Program-made: the position numbers and the translations under genes
The notes under the pieces: model-generated
Told to the model about the DNA's origin: nothing
Seen by the model: the letters and a program-made list of their open reading frames with translations, nothing else
The model's database searches: none
NCBI RefSeq assembly: GCF_024323335.1
Contig: NC_066584.1
Location: 431,545,408 to 431,609,407 of the forward strand
Origin: Lathyrus oleraceus
Lineage: Eukaryota > Streptophyta > Magnoliopsida > Fabales > Fabaceae
Length of the DNA stretch: 64,000 bases
Direction of reading: 5' to 3'
Part shown: positions 33,310-45,040 of the stretch, one piece after another
How positions within the stretch are numbered: position 1 is the stretch's first letter
Layout: each line of letters opens with the position of its first letter

Positions 33310-34761
33310 CTACATCTTAAACCCTTTGAATCTTGAAAGTAAGTGGGCATACTTCCCTGTCTCCATCATTTGTCTTATCACCTCACGAGCATCAGCAACC
33401 CTTCCGGCATTCCGCAAACAATTCACTAATGTAATATAGACAACAGAGTTTGGACTACAACCTTTCCTATCCATTTCCTTGAACATTGAGAGTGCTTCAT
33501 CAAATTTCCCTGCCATACATAACCCCCGAATCATGGAATTGTATGTAAAAACATTTGGGACTTGCTCCTTGGAAAGCATCTCTTGAAACATTTCCCGTGC
33601 TTTCTCAAGCTCACCAGCCACTACATATCCCGTTATCATAACAGTGTACGCCACCACATCTGGCACGCACCCGTTCTTTGTCATTTCATCGAAAAAATAT
33701 TTGCAAGCATCCAAATTCCCAGCTCTGCTGAGTCCATCTATCAATGTGGTAAAATGAAGTACTGTAGGCTCTATACCTGTTTCTCTCATGTGATTTAAAA
33801 GATTAAGAGCAGCAAGTGGTTTGTCCCCTTTACCAAGAGCATGAAGAAGAATGTTGAAGGTATGAAAATCCGGAGAAAATCCATTTCTACCCATCTCATC
33901 AAGCAGTATGTGGAACTGATCCACCTTTCCAAGTCTATACTTGGCATACATGACAATATTATAAGTCAAAACATCTGATGAAAAACCATCAAGCAACATC
34001 TGTTCATAAACCCACTCAATCAATTTGTATTGGTTTAAAACAAGAAAACAATGTAGAATTGCATTGTAGGAATGCTTAAAAGGCCTATAGCTAAAGTTCT
34101 TCGATTTTATGAACCTCTCCACCAACGTCTTCGCCAAGCCTGCCTCGCCACAAGTCCGAACCAAAACATTGAAAGTACGAGCAGTAGCCGGATAACCTTT
34201 CTCAATCATTTCATCAACCAATCTCCACAACGCCCTAAACTCTTCGCATTCAGCATATATGTTCATAATCAAGTGATAGGCATTCGCAGTGTGCCGGTAA
34301 TCCTCTTGCTGACTACACCACACAAAAAACTTATAAGCCAGCTTTGCACACCTGGTCTTATTCTCGCTATTAATGCTCTTCAAAATTCCAAAGAGAACCT
34401 CTCTAACAAGAATCCCGGAAGGTCTTATACTCAACTCCTCTAAAATCAACCTAGCATCAAGACCAGGACCATCTTGTCTAAGAACCTCAAGGGCCCTCTT
34501 AGCATCTAACTTCACAGACTCTAAGAACCCCTTTCTAAGTGAAAAGGGCTTTTGATCACAGCTTGAATAGTCGTTTAAATTGAACCTTTCATCCAAAGTA
34601 GAATCAAAATCTGAAACTATTTTTCTCAAAGGCTCCTCAATGCAGTCAAACCCATTATTACCATCAAAAGTGTGACTACATAATCTCCGTCGAACAATAA
34701 AAAAATTGGAAATTTTGTTTACTACCCTTTTCCTTAGACCTAAAAGGGCTATTGAATTCAT
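33310..34761 (-). CDS. P-class pentatricopeptide repeat protein, probably mitochondrial
   Basis: Single-exon, 483 residues, intact. The N-terminus (MNSIALLGLRKRVVNKISNF...RRRLCSH) is rich in Arg and lacks acidic residues, like a mitochondrial presequence. From about residue 160 to 475 there are nine consecutive ~35-residue PPR motifs, e.g. LTYNIVMYAKYRLGKVDQFH, HTFNILLHALGKGDKPLAAL, VAYTVMITGYVVAGELEKAR and FTYNSMIRGLCMAGKFDEAL. No E, DYW or SMR domain follows, so it is P-class, a group that binds organelle RNA to affect stability, splicing or translation. It resembles the Arabidopsis At1g55630/At3g60050 type from memory. The ATG at 34761 is the first in frame and is followed directly by the presequence. 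Confidence 0.92.
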   Translation of the reverse strand: MNSIALLGLRKRVVNKISNFFIVRRRLCSHTFDGNNGFDCIEEPLRKIVSDFDSTLDERFNLNDYSSCDQKPFSLRKGFLESVKLDAKRALEVLRQDGPGLDARLILEELSIRPSGILVREVLFGILKSINSENKTRCAKLAYKFFVWCSQQEDYRHTANAYHLIMNIYAECEEFRALWRLVDEMIEKGYPATARTFNVLVRTCGEAGLAKTLVERFIKSKNFSYRPFKHSYNAILHCFLVLNQYKLIEWVYEQMLLDGFSSDVLTYNIVMYAKYRLGKVDQFHILLDEMGRNGFSPDFHTFNILLHALGKGDKPLAALNLLNHMRETGIEPTVLHFTTLIDGLSRAGNLDACKYFFDEMTKNGCVPDVVAYTVMITGYVVAGELEKAREMFQEMLSKEQVPNVFTYNSMIRGLCMAGKFDEALSMFKEMDRKGCSPNSVVYITLVNCLRNAGRVADAREVIRQMMETGKYAHLLSRFKGFKM

Positions 34762-35488
34762 TATTTGAGTTCCAACCCATCATCTCTGCAACTCTGAAAT
34801 CTAGGTTGTTAATCGCGGCCAATAGTGGCGCGATTGCGGCGGTACGGAGGGAAACCGCCGGTGGACGCCACAGTGATGCCAGGTGGGACGCGCATCACTG
34901 TCGCGGCTTCCTCATATGTATTTCACGACAACAACAATGAAGTTTTTTTACAAAAAAAATGACGGAGAAACCTGAAGAAGAATCACAGTAGAAGGATGAA
35001 GGAAGGTGAAGAAGAAGAAGAGGAAAATGACAGTAGAAGGAGGATGAATCAGCGGCGTGGTTGAATTGCTAGGTTAAAGGAAAAGGAAGAAATTAATTAA
35101 ACTTTGAATGTTTTGCTGGAAGGAACGAAGAAGTAAAACCCTGGCCCTTAAAACCCAATTTCTGAAAATAAACAAAGGTACCTTAAAAATATTTTTTTTA
35201 ATTTTTGTCAAAAACAAAAAAACAAAAATAGGTTAATAACTTTAATTTAAATACGGGTCCATTTTATTCAACTATTATTTTTAATTATTATTTTTAAATA
35301 ACTAGTTTGATATATTTTTTATAGGAATGGTTTTTAAAAAATATAATTTTTTTTATTGAAGAGGGTCAAAGTTGAAAAACAATCAAAAGTACACTTCTTT
35401 TATTAGAGGACTCATCCATATCTGCTATATACAAATTGAAAACTTTCTTAGGACAGAATCAAATTGAAAACTTTCTTAGGACAGAATC
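34762..35488. other. Upstream region of the PPR gene and flank of the Reina element
   Basis: No gene. A short GC-rich patch lies at 34815-34910. A perfect 28-bp tandem duplication occupies 35433-35460 and 35461-35488 (unit AAATTGAAAACTTTCTTAGG then ACAGAATC), the last five bases being the target duplication of the next element. Confidence 0.6.
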
Positions 35489-35814
35489 TGATAGCGCACA
35501 GACTAAGGAGAAGGGTAAATCTATCATTTAGAGGGTTTATCAAAGGCGAAATATGTGTTAGTTTAAATTCAAATAGTTAGTTATTGGTTTATGTTTTGGA
35601 TGATATATAAATTGTTGTTTATTGTTTTTTTAGGGGAGGGGAAAGTTTATTTGGGAGTTACTAGCCCAGAAGAAGTTATTTTTCTGAGAGAGCAAACTGC
35701 TCTTGTAGTTTTTCAGATTGTATTTCTTTTATTTTATCAATAAAAATTCGCAAGTTCCTTGCAATTTCTCTTTCTTTATAATTCTGTTCTACGGGGGCAC
35801 TGTTCATCGTATCA
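35489..35814 (+). repeat. 5' LTR of the Reina-type element, 326 bp
   Basis: From TGATAGCGCACAG to CATCGTATCA. The sequence right after it (AATTGGTCTGACC) does not match the usual iMet primer-binding site well. Confidence 0.9.
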
Positions 35815-35833
35815 AATTGGTCTGACCTACCGG

Positions 35834-38800
35834 ATGCCACCGAAGAAGATGTAGGCAAAAGTGATTGCACTTGAAGAGAAACTTGCAACTATGGAGGTTT
35901 CTTTACATGAAATGCAAAATCAAAATAAAGACAATCAGGAGAATATCATCTCTTTATTAAATATGAATAAGGAGAGGGGTGTGGGAGAATCATCGCACAA
36001 TAATGGGTCAGTTGGTACCAAAAAGAAAAATTCTAGCTTACAGGGTGAAGCTTTGGATGAATTTTGCATATCTGTGAAGAAGGTGGAATTACCGATGTTT
36101 AATGGTGATGATCCCGCTGGTTGGATTGTTAGGGCGAAAGTCTATTTCAATGTGCAGAATACTATACATGAAATCAAAGTCAATTTGGCACAATTATGTA
36201 TCGACGGTTCTACAATTCATTTTTTCAAAGGACTCTTGGAGGAGAATGAAACATTGACATGGAAGAATTTGAAAGATGCACTTCTTGAGATGTATGGTGG
36301 TGTAAGTGATGGAAATGTATTTAAACAACTTTTTGCGCTTCAACAGGAAGGAACAATTGAAGAATACATCGAAGATTTTGAGAGGTTAGTAGCACAACTG
36401 CCCCGATTATCCAATGACCAATATTTTGGTTATTTCGTGCATGGTTTGAAGGAAAAAATCAGGGGAAAGGTCCGCAGCATGATCGCTATGGGTCCTACGT
36501 CAAGAGCAAGGTTAATGAACGTAGCTCGAGCAGTAGAACGTGAATTGGAAGAAGGGTGAAGAGTCTGGACACCACGAAGGTCACAGGGGTCATTGTCCCG
36601 GCCTGTTTTTGGTAATAAGGTTATCGCACAGAATGAAGGCAGAAATGGCGATTGGGTTATGGTTCGTAATAATAAAGACAATTGTGATCGTTTTTCAAGA
36701 GGAAAATCAACAGGTGGTCCGCGTGGAATGTCTGGTTCCGGACAAAACAAAACTCAGACGGCTAGTAGTGGAAATTGGCATGACAGAACTGTGAGGAGTC
36801 TGTCTTCACAGGGGATTGTTGACCGTCGTCAAAAAGGGCTCTGTTTTAAATATGGAGGTCAGTATCATCCTCGCCATCAATGTCCGGATGAAAATCTGCG
36901 GGTTATGGTTCTTGAGGACGACTCTGAAGATGAAAACGAAGTCAGAGTGTTAAATGATGAAGATGTTGAAACAGGTGCAGAAGAATTGCAATTGAATGTG
37001 CTAACTTTTGAAAATATATTGACTTTTGATAAACAAACTAAGTATTATCAAGATAAGCTTCAATGCATCAAGTTGCAAGGGACAGTAGAAGCGTTACCGG
37101 TGCTGATGTTGGTTGATAGCGGAGCAAACAAAAATTTCATGTCAAGGCGTCTAGCTTTGGCTTTGGGTTTACGAATTACTTAAACTCCTACTAGACAAAT
37201 CAAATTGGGTGACGGTTATGCGACTCCGACGTTATGAGAGTGCCAAGGTGTTATTATTTCAGTTCAAGGGGTAAAATGGGAGATAGATGTTGTGCTGTTT
37301 GAGTTGGGTGGTTATGATCTAGTATTTGGGATGGAATGGATGACACAGGTTGGATGCACATACATTGATTGGGTCGAGAAGAAAATGCATTTCACATACC
37401 AGGGGGAATGGATTGAGATCAAAGGGGTCCGTACTAGAGAGTGTATTCCATTACAAAACTATGTTGAAGAAACCATTTTGCCCAGTTGCACTGTGATATC
37501 CAATCATGTATGGTGACACCAACTCAATAGTTGGAGATGAAATCAGTACTCCATAGGTTTGATAAGGTTTTCAAGGAACCACAAGGATTGCCTCCTGAAA
37601 GACAACAAGAACATGTTATACACTTGTTGACCGGCCAGGGCCCAGTTAATGTTCGACCATATCTCTACCCTCACCACCACAAGACACAAATTGAGAAACA
37701 AGTGAAGAAGTTGCTACTTTCCGGTGTGATCAGACCTAGCCAGAGTGCCTTTTCAAGTTCGGTTATTCTAGTCAAGAAAAAGGATAACTCTTGGAGGATG
37801 TGTGTTGACTACCGTGCTTTGAATAAGGTAACTATTACAGATAAGTTTCCTATTCCGTTCATTGATGAGTTATTGGATGAGTTACATGGCGCACGATACT
37901 TTTCCAAAATTGATCTTAAGTCTGGCTACCACCAAGTACGCATGCGAAAAGAAGACATTCATAAAACAACTTTTCGCACTCATGAGGGTCATTATGAATT
38001 CTTAGTGATGCCTTTTGGTTTAACAAATTCTCCATCCACCTTTCAAGCATTAATGAATGAAGTTTTCAAGCCAATGTTGCGGAGGTATGTTTTAGTATTT
38101 TTTGACGACATTTTGGTGTATAGTATGACGTGGCCAGACCATATTTTGCATGTGAATTCAGTTTTAAGTGTGCTAGCTGAGCAACAATTGGTGGCCAATC
38201 AAAAGAAATGTTTGTTTGGCCAATTGTCGGTTGAGTATTTGGGTCACACGATTTCTCATGAAGGGGTTTCTACGGATCCATAAAAAATAAGCAGCGTGTT
38301 AGAATGGCTTGTGCCAAAGAATGTCAAAGGTGTCAGAGGATCCCTGGGATTGACCGGTTATTACAGAAAGTTCATTCGTGACTATGGCAAGATTGTAGGA
38401 CCATTAACTGATTTGACTAAGAAAGAGTGTTTTAAGTGGGGAGCCAAGGAACAAGCAGCTTTTGAGGAACTTAAGCACAAGGTAACTTCAGCCCCAGTTT
38501 TAGCATTGCCTTACTTCACCAAAGAATTCTTCATTGAGAGTGATGCGTCTGACAATGGGTTGGGTGAAATTTTAATACAAGACAAGAAGCCTATCGCATT
38601 TTTCATCAAGGGACTCAGTGATATGAAAAAGAATTAATGGCTGTGGCTCTCGCAATCCAACATTGGTGCCCATATCTCATAGGGAACAAGTTCACGGTGT
38701 GCACAGATCAAAAGAGTTTGAAACAATTAATGCAGCAACGTGTAACCACAATGGATCAACAAAATTGGATGGCTAAGCTTTTGGGATATCAAATTGATGT

Positions 38801-39740
38801 AGTCTATAAACCTGGTCTTGAGAACAAGGGTGATGATGTGTTGTCCCGTCAGTTTGATACATCCCCAAACAACACATTGACGGTCCTTGCTGATTCAGAT
38901 GACAGGTTAATCCTTAACTCTATGACTTTCCGTCCTGAGTGGTTAGATTTCAAGGTTGTCCATGAAGAAGTACAACAGGATCCAACATTACATGCAATCA
39001 CTTTGGCTTTACAAAAGAGGGAAACCACAAAATCTGGGTTTGCACTACAGAGTGGGGTTCTTTTGTATCAGGACAGATTAGTTTTGTCTGTTTCATCTAC
39101 TTTTGTTCCTACAATTCTCAAGGAATTTCACAGTACCCCTCAGGGTGGGCATTCCAAGTTTTATCGCACTTATCGTCGTTTGGCTGCTAATTTGTATTGG
39201 ATTGGTATGAAGAAGAATATCCAGAATTTTGTGCAGAAATGTACTGTCTGTCAATGAAATAAGTATGCAACTTTAACACCCGGTGGTCTTCTCCAGCCAC
39301 TTCCAATACCAAATCAAGTGTGGGCAGATATTTCTATGGACTTCATTACAGGTCTTCCAAAGTCCAAGGGATTCGAAGCCATTTTTGTGGTGGTAGACCG
39401 ACTATCCAAATATGCTCATTCCATCCTTCTTAAGCGTCCCTGTTCTGCGAGATCTTTGGCTGAAACTTTCACCAAAGAAATGGTCCGACTTCATGGAATT
39501 CCGGAATCTATTGTGAGTGACAGAGATCCCATCTTTGTAAGTAATTTCTGACAGGAACTCTTTAAACAACAAGGTACATATTTGAATCTCAACATTGCAT
39601 ACCACCCTCAGACTGATGGTCAGACAGAAGTAGTTAACCGTTGTTTGGAGACTTTTCTTCGTTGTTTTATTGTTGACCAGCCTAAGACTTAGGCCATGTG
39701 GCTTTCTTGGGAAGAATATTGGTACAACACTACTTTTCAT
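35834..39740 (+). pseudogene. Gag-Pol of the Reina-type element, 5' part, many breaks
   Basis: A gag start at 35834 is followed by a TAG at 35852. Gag: VELPMFNGDDPAGWIVRAKV and IEEYIEDFERLVAQLP. The zinc knuckle reads CFKYGGQYHPRHQC, so its second Cys is lost. Protease-like [23 protein letters not shown]; RNase H IESDASDNGLGEIL and CTDQKSLKQL; integrase zinc finger end CTVCQ, core SMDFITGLPKSKGF and VSDRDPIFVSNF. Stops: TGA 36557, TAA 37181, TGA ~37234, TGA 37514, TAA 38281, TGA ~39255, TGA ~39549 and TAG ~39690. Frameshifts lie near 37520 and 38635. Confidence 0.9.
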
Positions 39741-39745
39741 GCTTC
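39741..39745. repeat. 5-bp target duplication of the nested copia, left
   Basis: GCTTC, equal to 45041-45045. It lies in the integrase sequence of the Reina-type element (NTTFHAS). Confidence 0.92.
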
Positions 39746-40322
39746 TGTTAGATCCACAGGCCTATATTTCTAGCCATACTATTCCACCTTCTATTTTTAA
39801 TGGCAGTCAACAAAAGAATAGTAACTTTGAATTTGACCAATAGAATAGTAACTTTGAATTTGACCAAAAGAATAGTAACTTTGAATTTGTAACATTGTTT
39901 TTGGTGAAGAGAAAATCACGGACAGCCATTATTGAAAGGTCACTTTGCATGCACATGGGGTATACCACATGAATCCTATAAATACTCGTTGAAGCTGTAA
40001 GAAAATTTAATTTTTTCAAGACAATGAATGCATTTGCATTTGACATAAAAAATTGTAATTTGAGAGTTAGAGAAATTTTTTAGTGTGAGAAAAATTTCGG
40101 TGAGAGAAACTCTTGGGTGTAATTGGGTTGTGGGTGAGAGAAATTTTGAGTATTTGTAAACACAGTGTATTTTTCTCTTTTCAGTAAAAGGTCTGCAGTA
40201 GCCCGGAGACGTAGGCATATTTGGTCGAACTCCGTTATCAATTGTGTGTGTGCTTTTATGCTTTCGCATATTATTGTTTTTACGAATCTGACTAAGAGGA
40301 AATTCGACGTAATTTTCTAACA
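39746..40322 (+). repeat. 5' LTR of the Tork-type copia, 577 bp
   Basis: Contains a 27-bp unit (AGAATAGTAACTTTGAATTT plus GACCAAW) repeated ~2.8 times at 39815-39892, and a TATAAATA box at about 39978. Ends in TCTAACA. Confidence 0.93.
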
Positions 40323-40323
40323 A

Positions 40324-40336
40324 CTGGCATCAGAGC
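40324..40336 (+). other. Primer-binding site of the Tork-type copia
   Basis: CTGGCATCAGAGC just after the 5' LTR: the initiator-Met PBS with one change (C instead of T). Confidence 0.8.
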
Positions 40337-40507
40337 TGGTTGGTTCGGCCAAATAATTTTTTTTGGGAAAGTACTATTCATGTGAATAGTAACTTCGTGA
40401 TTAGTGTTTTTCGTGAATAGTGAAAATTGGTCAGCGTTACCAATTTTTTCGGTGGTTTGCATAAATTATCAGAGGCGATCCAGAGGAGTCAGGTTCGAGT
40501 AGGAACT

Positions 40508-43500
40508 ATGGCGGCAAACGAAGGAAAAGTGAAAATCGAAAAGTTCGACGGTGCAGACTTCAACTTTTGGAAGAGGCAAATAGAGGATTATTTGTATCAG
40601 AAAAGCATGCATCAACCTCTCACGAGTAAACCAGCAAATATGAAAGAAGATGACTGGAAACTTCTTGATAGAAAGGCTCTTGGAGTCATTCGATTGACGT
40701 TATCTCATAATGTTGCCTTCAACATTGCCAAAGAAAAGACTATGGCTGGTCTTATGAAGGCCCTTTCTAACATGTACGAAAAGCCATCGGCCTCAAACAA
40801 AGTTCATTTGATGAGGCGGTTGTTCAACTTATGGATGGCAGAAGGTGCATCAACGGCGCAACATCTAAATGAACTCAGCACAGTCACAACCCAGTTGAGT
40901 TCAGTTGGAATAGACTTTGATGATGAAGTATGGGCTTTGATACTCTTGTCTTCCCTACCAGAAAGTTGGAATGCTATTGTCACAGCTGTGAGTAGCTTAT
41001 CGGGAAGCGACAAGTTAAAATTTGATGATGTTCGTGATTTGGTTCTCGGTTAGGAGATCCGACGGAGAGAGTCGGGTGAATCATCAACCTCTTCAGTATT
41101 GCATACAGAGTCAAGAGGAAGGAGTTCAACCAGAGGAAGCGGACGCGGAAAATCAAAAGAAAGGCGATCCAAGTCCAGAAATCATCATAATTCTAACAAC
41201 TCAAAGACTATTGAGTGTTGGAATTGTGGGAAGACGGGACACTATAAAAACCAGTGCATGAGTGCACCGAAGAGGCATGAGGCGAAAGATGAGGCAAACG
41301 TTGCTTCAACCTCAAGAGGAGGTGATGCGTTAATATGCTCTTTGGAGAATAAGGAAGAGTCGTGGGTGTTAGACTCTGGAGCATCCTTTCACGCAACTTC
41401 GCAAAAAGAACTCATCGAGAATTATGTCCCTGGAAACCTTGGTAAAGTTTACCTTGGTAATGAACAATCTTGCGAGATTGTAGGAAAAGGTGTAGTGAAG
41501 ATCATGTTGAACGGGTCTGTTTGGGAGCTGAAGAATGTCAGACATATCCCTGATCTGACAAAGAACTTAATCTCAGTAGGCCAGTTGGCCAGTGACGGCT
41601 ACACAACAATCTTCCACGGAGATCAGTGGAAAATTTCAAAGGGTGCAATGACGATAGCTCGCGGCAAAAAGAGTGGTACTCTTTACAAGACAGCAGGAGA
41701 ATGGCATCTGATTTCAGTTGCAGCAAGTGGAAATCCCAACCTATGGCACCAGAGACTTGGCCATATGAGTGAGAAAGGGATGAAGGTAATGCACTCGAAG
41801 GGCAAACTTCCAGGTCTTCAGTCAGTAGAAATTGACATGTGTGAAGACTGTATATTTGGAAAGCAGAAGAGAGTTAGCTTTTAGACAAATGAAAGGAAGC
41901 CAAAGAAGGAGAGACTCGAGCTCGTTCACTCTGATGTTTGGGGTCCAACGACAGTCTCATCCATTGGTGGGAAACGATACTTTGTGACTTTTATCGACGA
42001 CCACTCCAGAAAGGTATGGGTATACTTTCTGAAACATAAATCTGAAGTATTTGAATCTTTCAAGATATGGAAAGCCATGGTGGAGAATGAGACTGGGTTT
42101 AAGATCAAAAAGCTCAAAACCGATAATGGTGGTGAATATGAAGACACCAAATTCAAGAAGTTTTGCTATGGGCATGGGATCAGAATAGAGAGGACCGAGC
42201 CAGGTACGCCTCAACACAATGGTATAGCTGAGCGCATGAACCGAACATTGACTGAAAGAGCCAGAAGCATGCGTGTGCAATCAGGTCTTCCAAAGCATTT
42301 ATGGGCAGAAACAGTCAACACATCAGCTTACTTGATCAACCGAGGTCCATCAGTGCCATTGGAACATAGACTACCAGAAGAGGTATGGAGCAGAAAAGAG
42401 GTAAAACTCTCACATCTTAGAATTTTCGGTTGTACAACATATGTACACATCAGTGATCAAGGCCGGAACAAGCTTGATCCCAAATCAAAGAAGTGTACTT
42501 TCATTGGTTACGGTGAAGACGAGTTTGGTTACCGTCTTTGGGATGACGAGAACAGAAAAATGATCCGCAGTAGAGATGTGATCTTCAATGAGAGGGTAAT
42601 GTACAAGGACAAGCATGATGCAGGTGCCAGCAACTCAGAACCAAGTGGGCCAGTTTATGCAGATGTGGACGATGTCCTTGAAAGACCCACAGTTAATAGT
42701 CCTCAGCCAGAAGAATCAACTGAACCAGGCAATGTGCAGCAGTCTGATAGAACAGAGCATTCTAATCCAGCTCTGGAGTTAAGGAGGTCTTCTCGAGTTC
42801 CTGTACCTAACAGGAAATACATGAGCTACATGTTGTTGACAGATGGAGGAGAACCTGAAGACTATGCAGAAGCATGTCAGCCAATAGATGCGAACAAGTG
42901 GGAGCTTGCCATGAAAGACGAGATGAAGTCTTTGATCTCAAATCAAACATGGGAACTAGAAGAGTTACCTATGGGAAAGAAGGCACTTCACAACAAATGG
43001 GTGTATCGAGTGAAGCAGAAGCATGATGGCTCTAAAAGATATAAAGCTCGACTTGTTGTAAAAGGATTCCAGCAAAAGGAATGAGTCGATTACACCGAGA
43101 TTTTTGCACCAGTTGTGAAGCTCAATACTATCAGGTATGTGTTAAGTATTGTTGCCAGTGAAGAGCTCTACTTGGAGCAGTTGGACGTGAAGACTGCATT
43201 TCTTCATGGAGACCTAGATGAGGAGATCTATATGCACCAACCAGAAGGTTTCTCAGAGAAAGAGAATATGGTGTGCATATTAAAGAAGAGCTTGTATGGC
43301 CTAAAACAATCTCCAAGGCAGTGGTATATGAAGTTTGAGAGCTTCATGCACAAGGAAGGTTTCAAGAAGTGCAATGCTGACCACTGTTGTTTCTTCAAGA
43401 GATATAACTCCAGTTATATCATTTTGCTACTTTATGTCGATGATATGTTAGTAGCAGGTCCAGATATGACCGAGATCAGAAATTTGAAGAAACAATTGTC

Positions 43501-44395
43501 AAAAGAATTTGACATGAAAGATTTAGGTCCAGCGAAGAAGATCCTTGGAATGCAAATCACGAGAGATAAGCAAAAGGGAACCTTGCAGTTATCTCAGACA
43601 GAGTACATCAACCGTGTTTTGTAGAGATTCAACATGGACAACGCCAAACCGGTTAGCACACCTTTGGCTAGTCATTTTCGTCTATCAAAGGATCAATCCC
43701 CTAAGACAGAGGAAGATAAGGAATTAATGGCTAAGATTCCATATGCTTCAGCCATAGGAAGTTTGATGTACGCGATGGTCTGCACGAGGCCAGACATTGG
43801 CCATGCAGTGGGAGTTGTAAGCAGGTTTATGTCAAATCCAGGTAAAGCTCATTGGGAAGTTATGAAATGGATTTTGAGATATCTACGAGGCACTAAGGAG
43901 AAGTGTTTGTGCTTTAGTAAAGGTGAGTTAAAAGTACAAGGTTACGTAGATGCAGACTTTGCAGGTGAAGTTGATCACCGAAGAAGCACCACTAGTTACA
44001 TATTTACTGTTGGTACTAGTGTTGTTAGTTGGATGTCGCGGATACAAAAGATTGTTGCTCTATCCACTACAGAGGCTGAATATGTCACAGTAACAGAAGC
44101 TAGCAAAGAATTGATATGGCTTCAGGGATTGTTAACAGAGTTGGGATTCATCCAAGAGGATAATGTCTTGCACAGTGATAGTTAGAGTGCAATACATCTG
44201 GCAAAGAATTCAGAATTTCACTCTCGAACGAAGCACATTGATCTTCGTTATCACTTCATCAGATCTCTGCTTGAGGATGAGGTACTAACATTGAGGAAGA
44301 TCTTAGGAAGCAAGAACCCAACAAACATGTTGACAAAGGTGGTGACCATTGACAAACTGAAGTTGTGCTCAACTTCAGTTGGCCTGCTAGAATAA
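40508..44395 (+). pseudogene. Copia gag-pol polyprotein with five in-frame stops
   Basis: One frame of 1296 codons from ATG 40508 to TAA 44393. Gag: KIEKFDGADFNFWKRQIEDY; zinc knuckle CWNCGKTGHYKNQC; protease VLDSGASFHAT; integrase GAG pre-domain HQRLGHMSEKGMKVM, then FIDDHSRKVWVY and PQHNGIAERMNRTL; RT DVKTAFLHGDLDEEIYM and LLYVDDMLVAG; RNase H GYVDADFAGEVDHRRSTTSY. Stops: TAG 41051 (after gag), TAG 41882 (before the integrase core), TGA 43082 (before RT), TAG 43622, TAG 44183. There is no insertion or deletion that shifts the frame. It cannot be translated whole. Confidence 0.93.
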
Positions 44396-44448
44396 TATGC
44401 CAGAGAGGCTGCTGCATGATCGAGGTGTAAAGATCGACTGAAGTCAGT

Positions 44449-44463
44449 CTTCAAGTGGGAGAT
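44449..44463 (+). other. Polypurine tract of the Tork-type copia
   Basis: AAGTGGGAGAT directly before the 3' LTR start at 44464. Confidence 0.85.
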
Positions 44464-45040
44464 TGTTAGATCCACAGGCCTATATTTCTAGCCATACTAT
44501 TCCGCCCTCTATTTTCAATGGCAGTCAACAAAAGAATAGTAACTTTGAATTTGACCAATAGAATAGTAACTTTGAATTTGACCAAAAGAATAGTAACTTT
44601 GAATTTGGAACGTTGTTTTTGGTGAAGAGAAAATCACGGACCTCCATTATTGAAAGGTCACTTTGCATGCACATGAGGTATACCACATGAATCCTATAAA
44701 TACTCATTGAAGCTGTAGGGAAATTTAATTTTTTCAAGACAATGAGTGCATTTGCATTTGACAGAAAAAATTGTAATTTGAGAGTTAGAGAAATTTTCTA
44801 GTGTGAGAAAAATTTCGGTGAGAGAAACTCTTGGGTGTAATTGGGTTGTGGGTGAGAGAAATTTTGAGTATTTGTAAACACAGTGTATTTTTCTCTTTTC
44901 AGTAAAAGGTCTGCAGCAGCCCGGAGACGTAGGCATATTTGGCCGAACTCCGTTATCAATTGTGTGTGTGCTTTTATGCTTCCGCATATTATTGTTTTTA
45001 CGAATCTGACTAAGAGGAAATTCGATGTAGTTTTCTAACA
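44464..45040 (+). repeat. 3' LTR of the Tork-type copia, 577 bp
   Basis: Same length as the 5' LTR; about 19 substitutions between them, no indel. Followed by the GCTTC duplication at 45041-45045. Confidence 0.93.

Larger units (their letters stand above)
39746..45040 (+). mobile_element. Ty1/copia retrotransposon, Tork-type, 5295 bp, inside Reina integrase
   Basis: Two 577-bp LTRs (TGTTAGATCC...TTTTCTAACA) with a perfect 5-bp duplication. A PBS close to iMet type and a polypurine tract are present. The pol order is protease, integrase, RT, RNase H, as in copia. By eye the LTRs differ at about 19 of 577 positions (3.3%), mostly transitions. The single gag-pol frame has five stops but no frameshift. 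Confidence 0.93.

Noticed and set aside
34815..34910. GC-rich patch as an RNA gene
   Set aside because: No tRNA or snRNA structure or box motifs could be recognised; more likely leader or promoter of the PPR gene.
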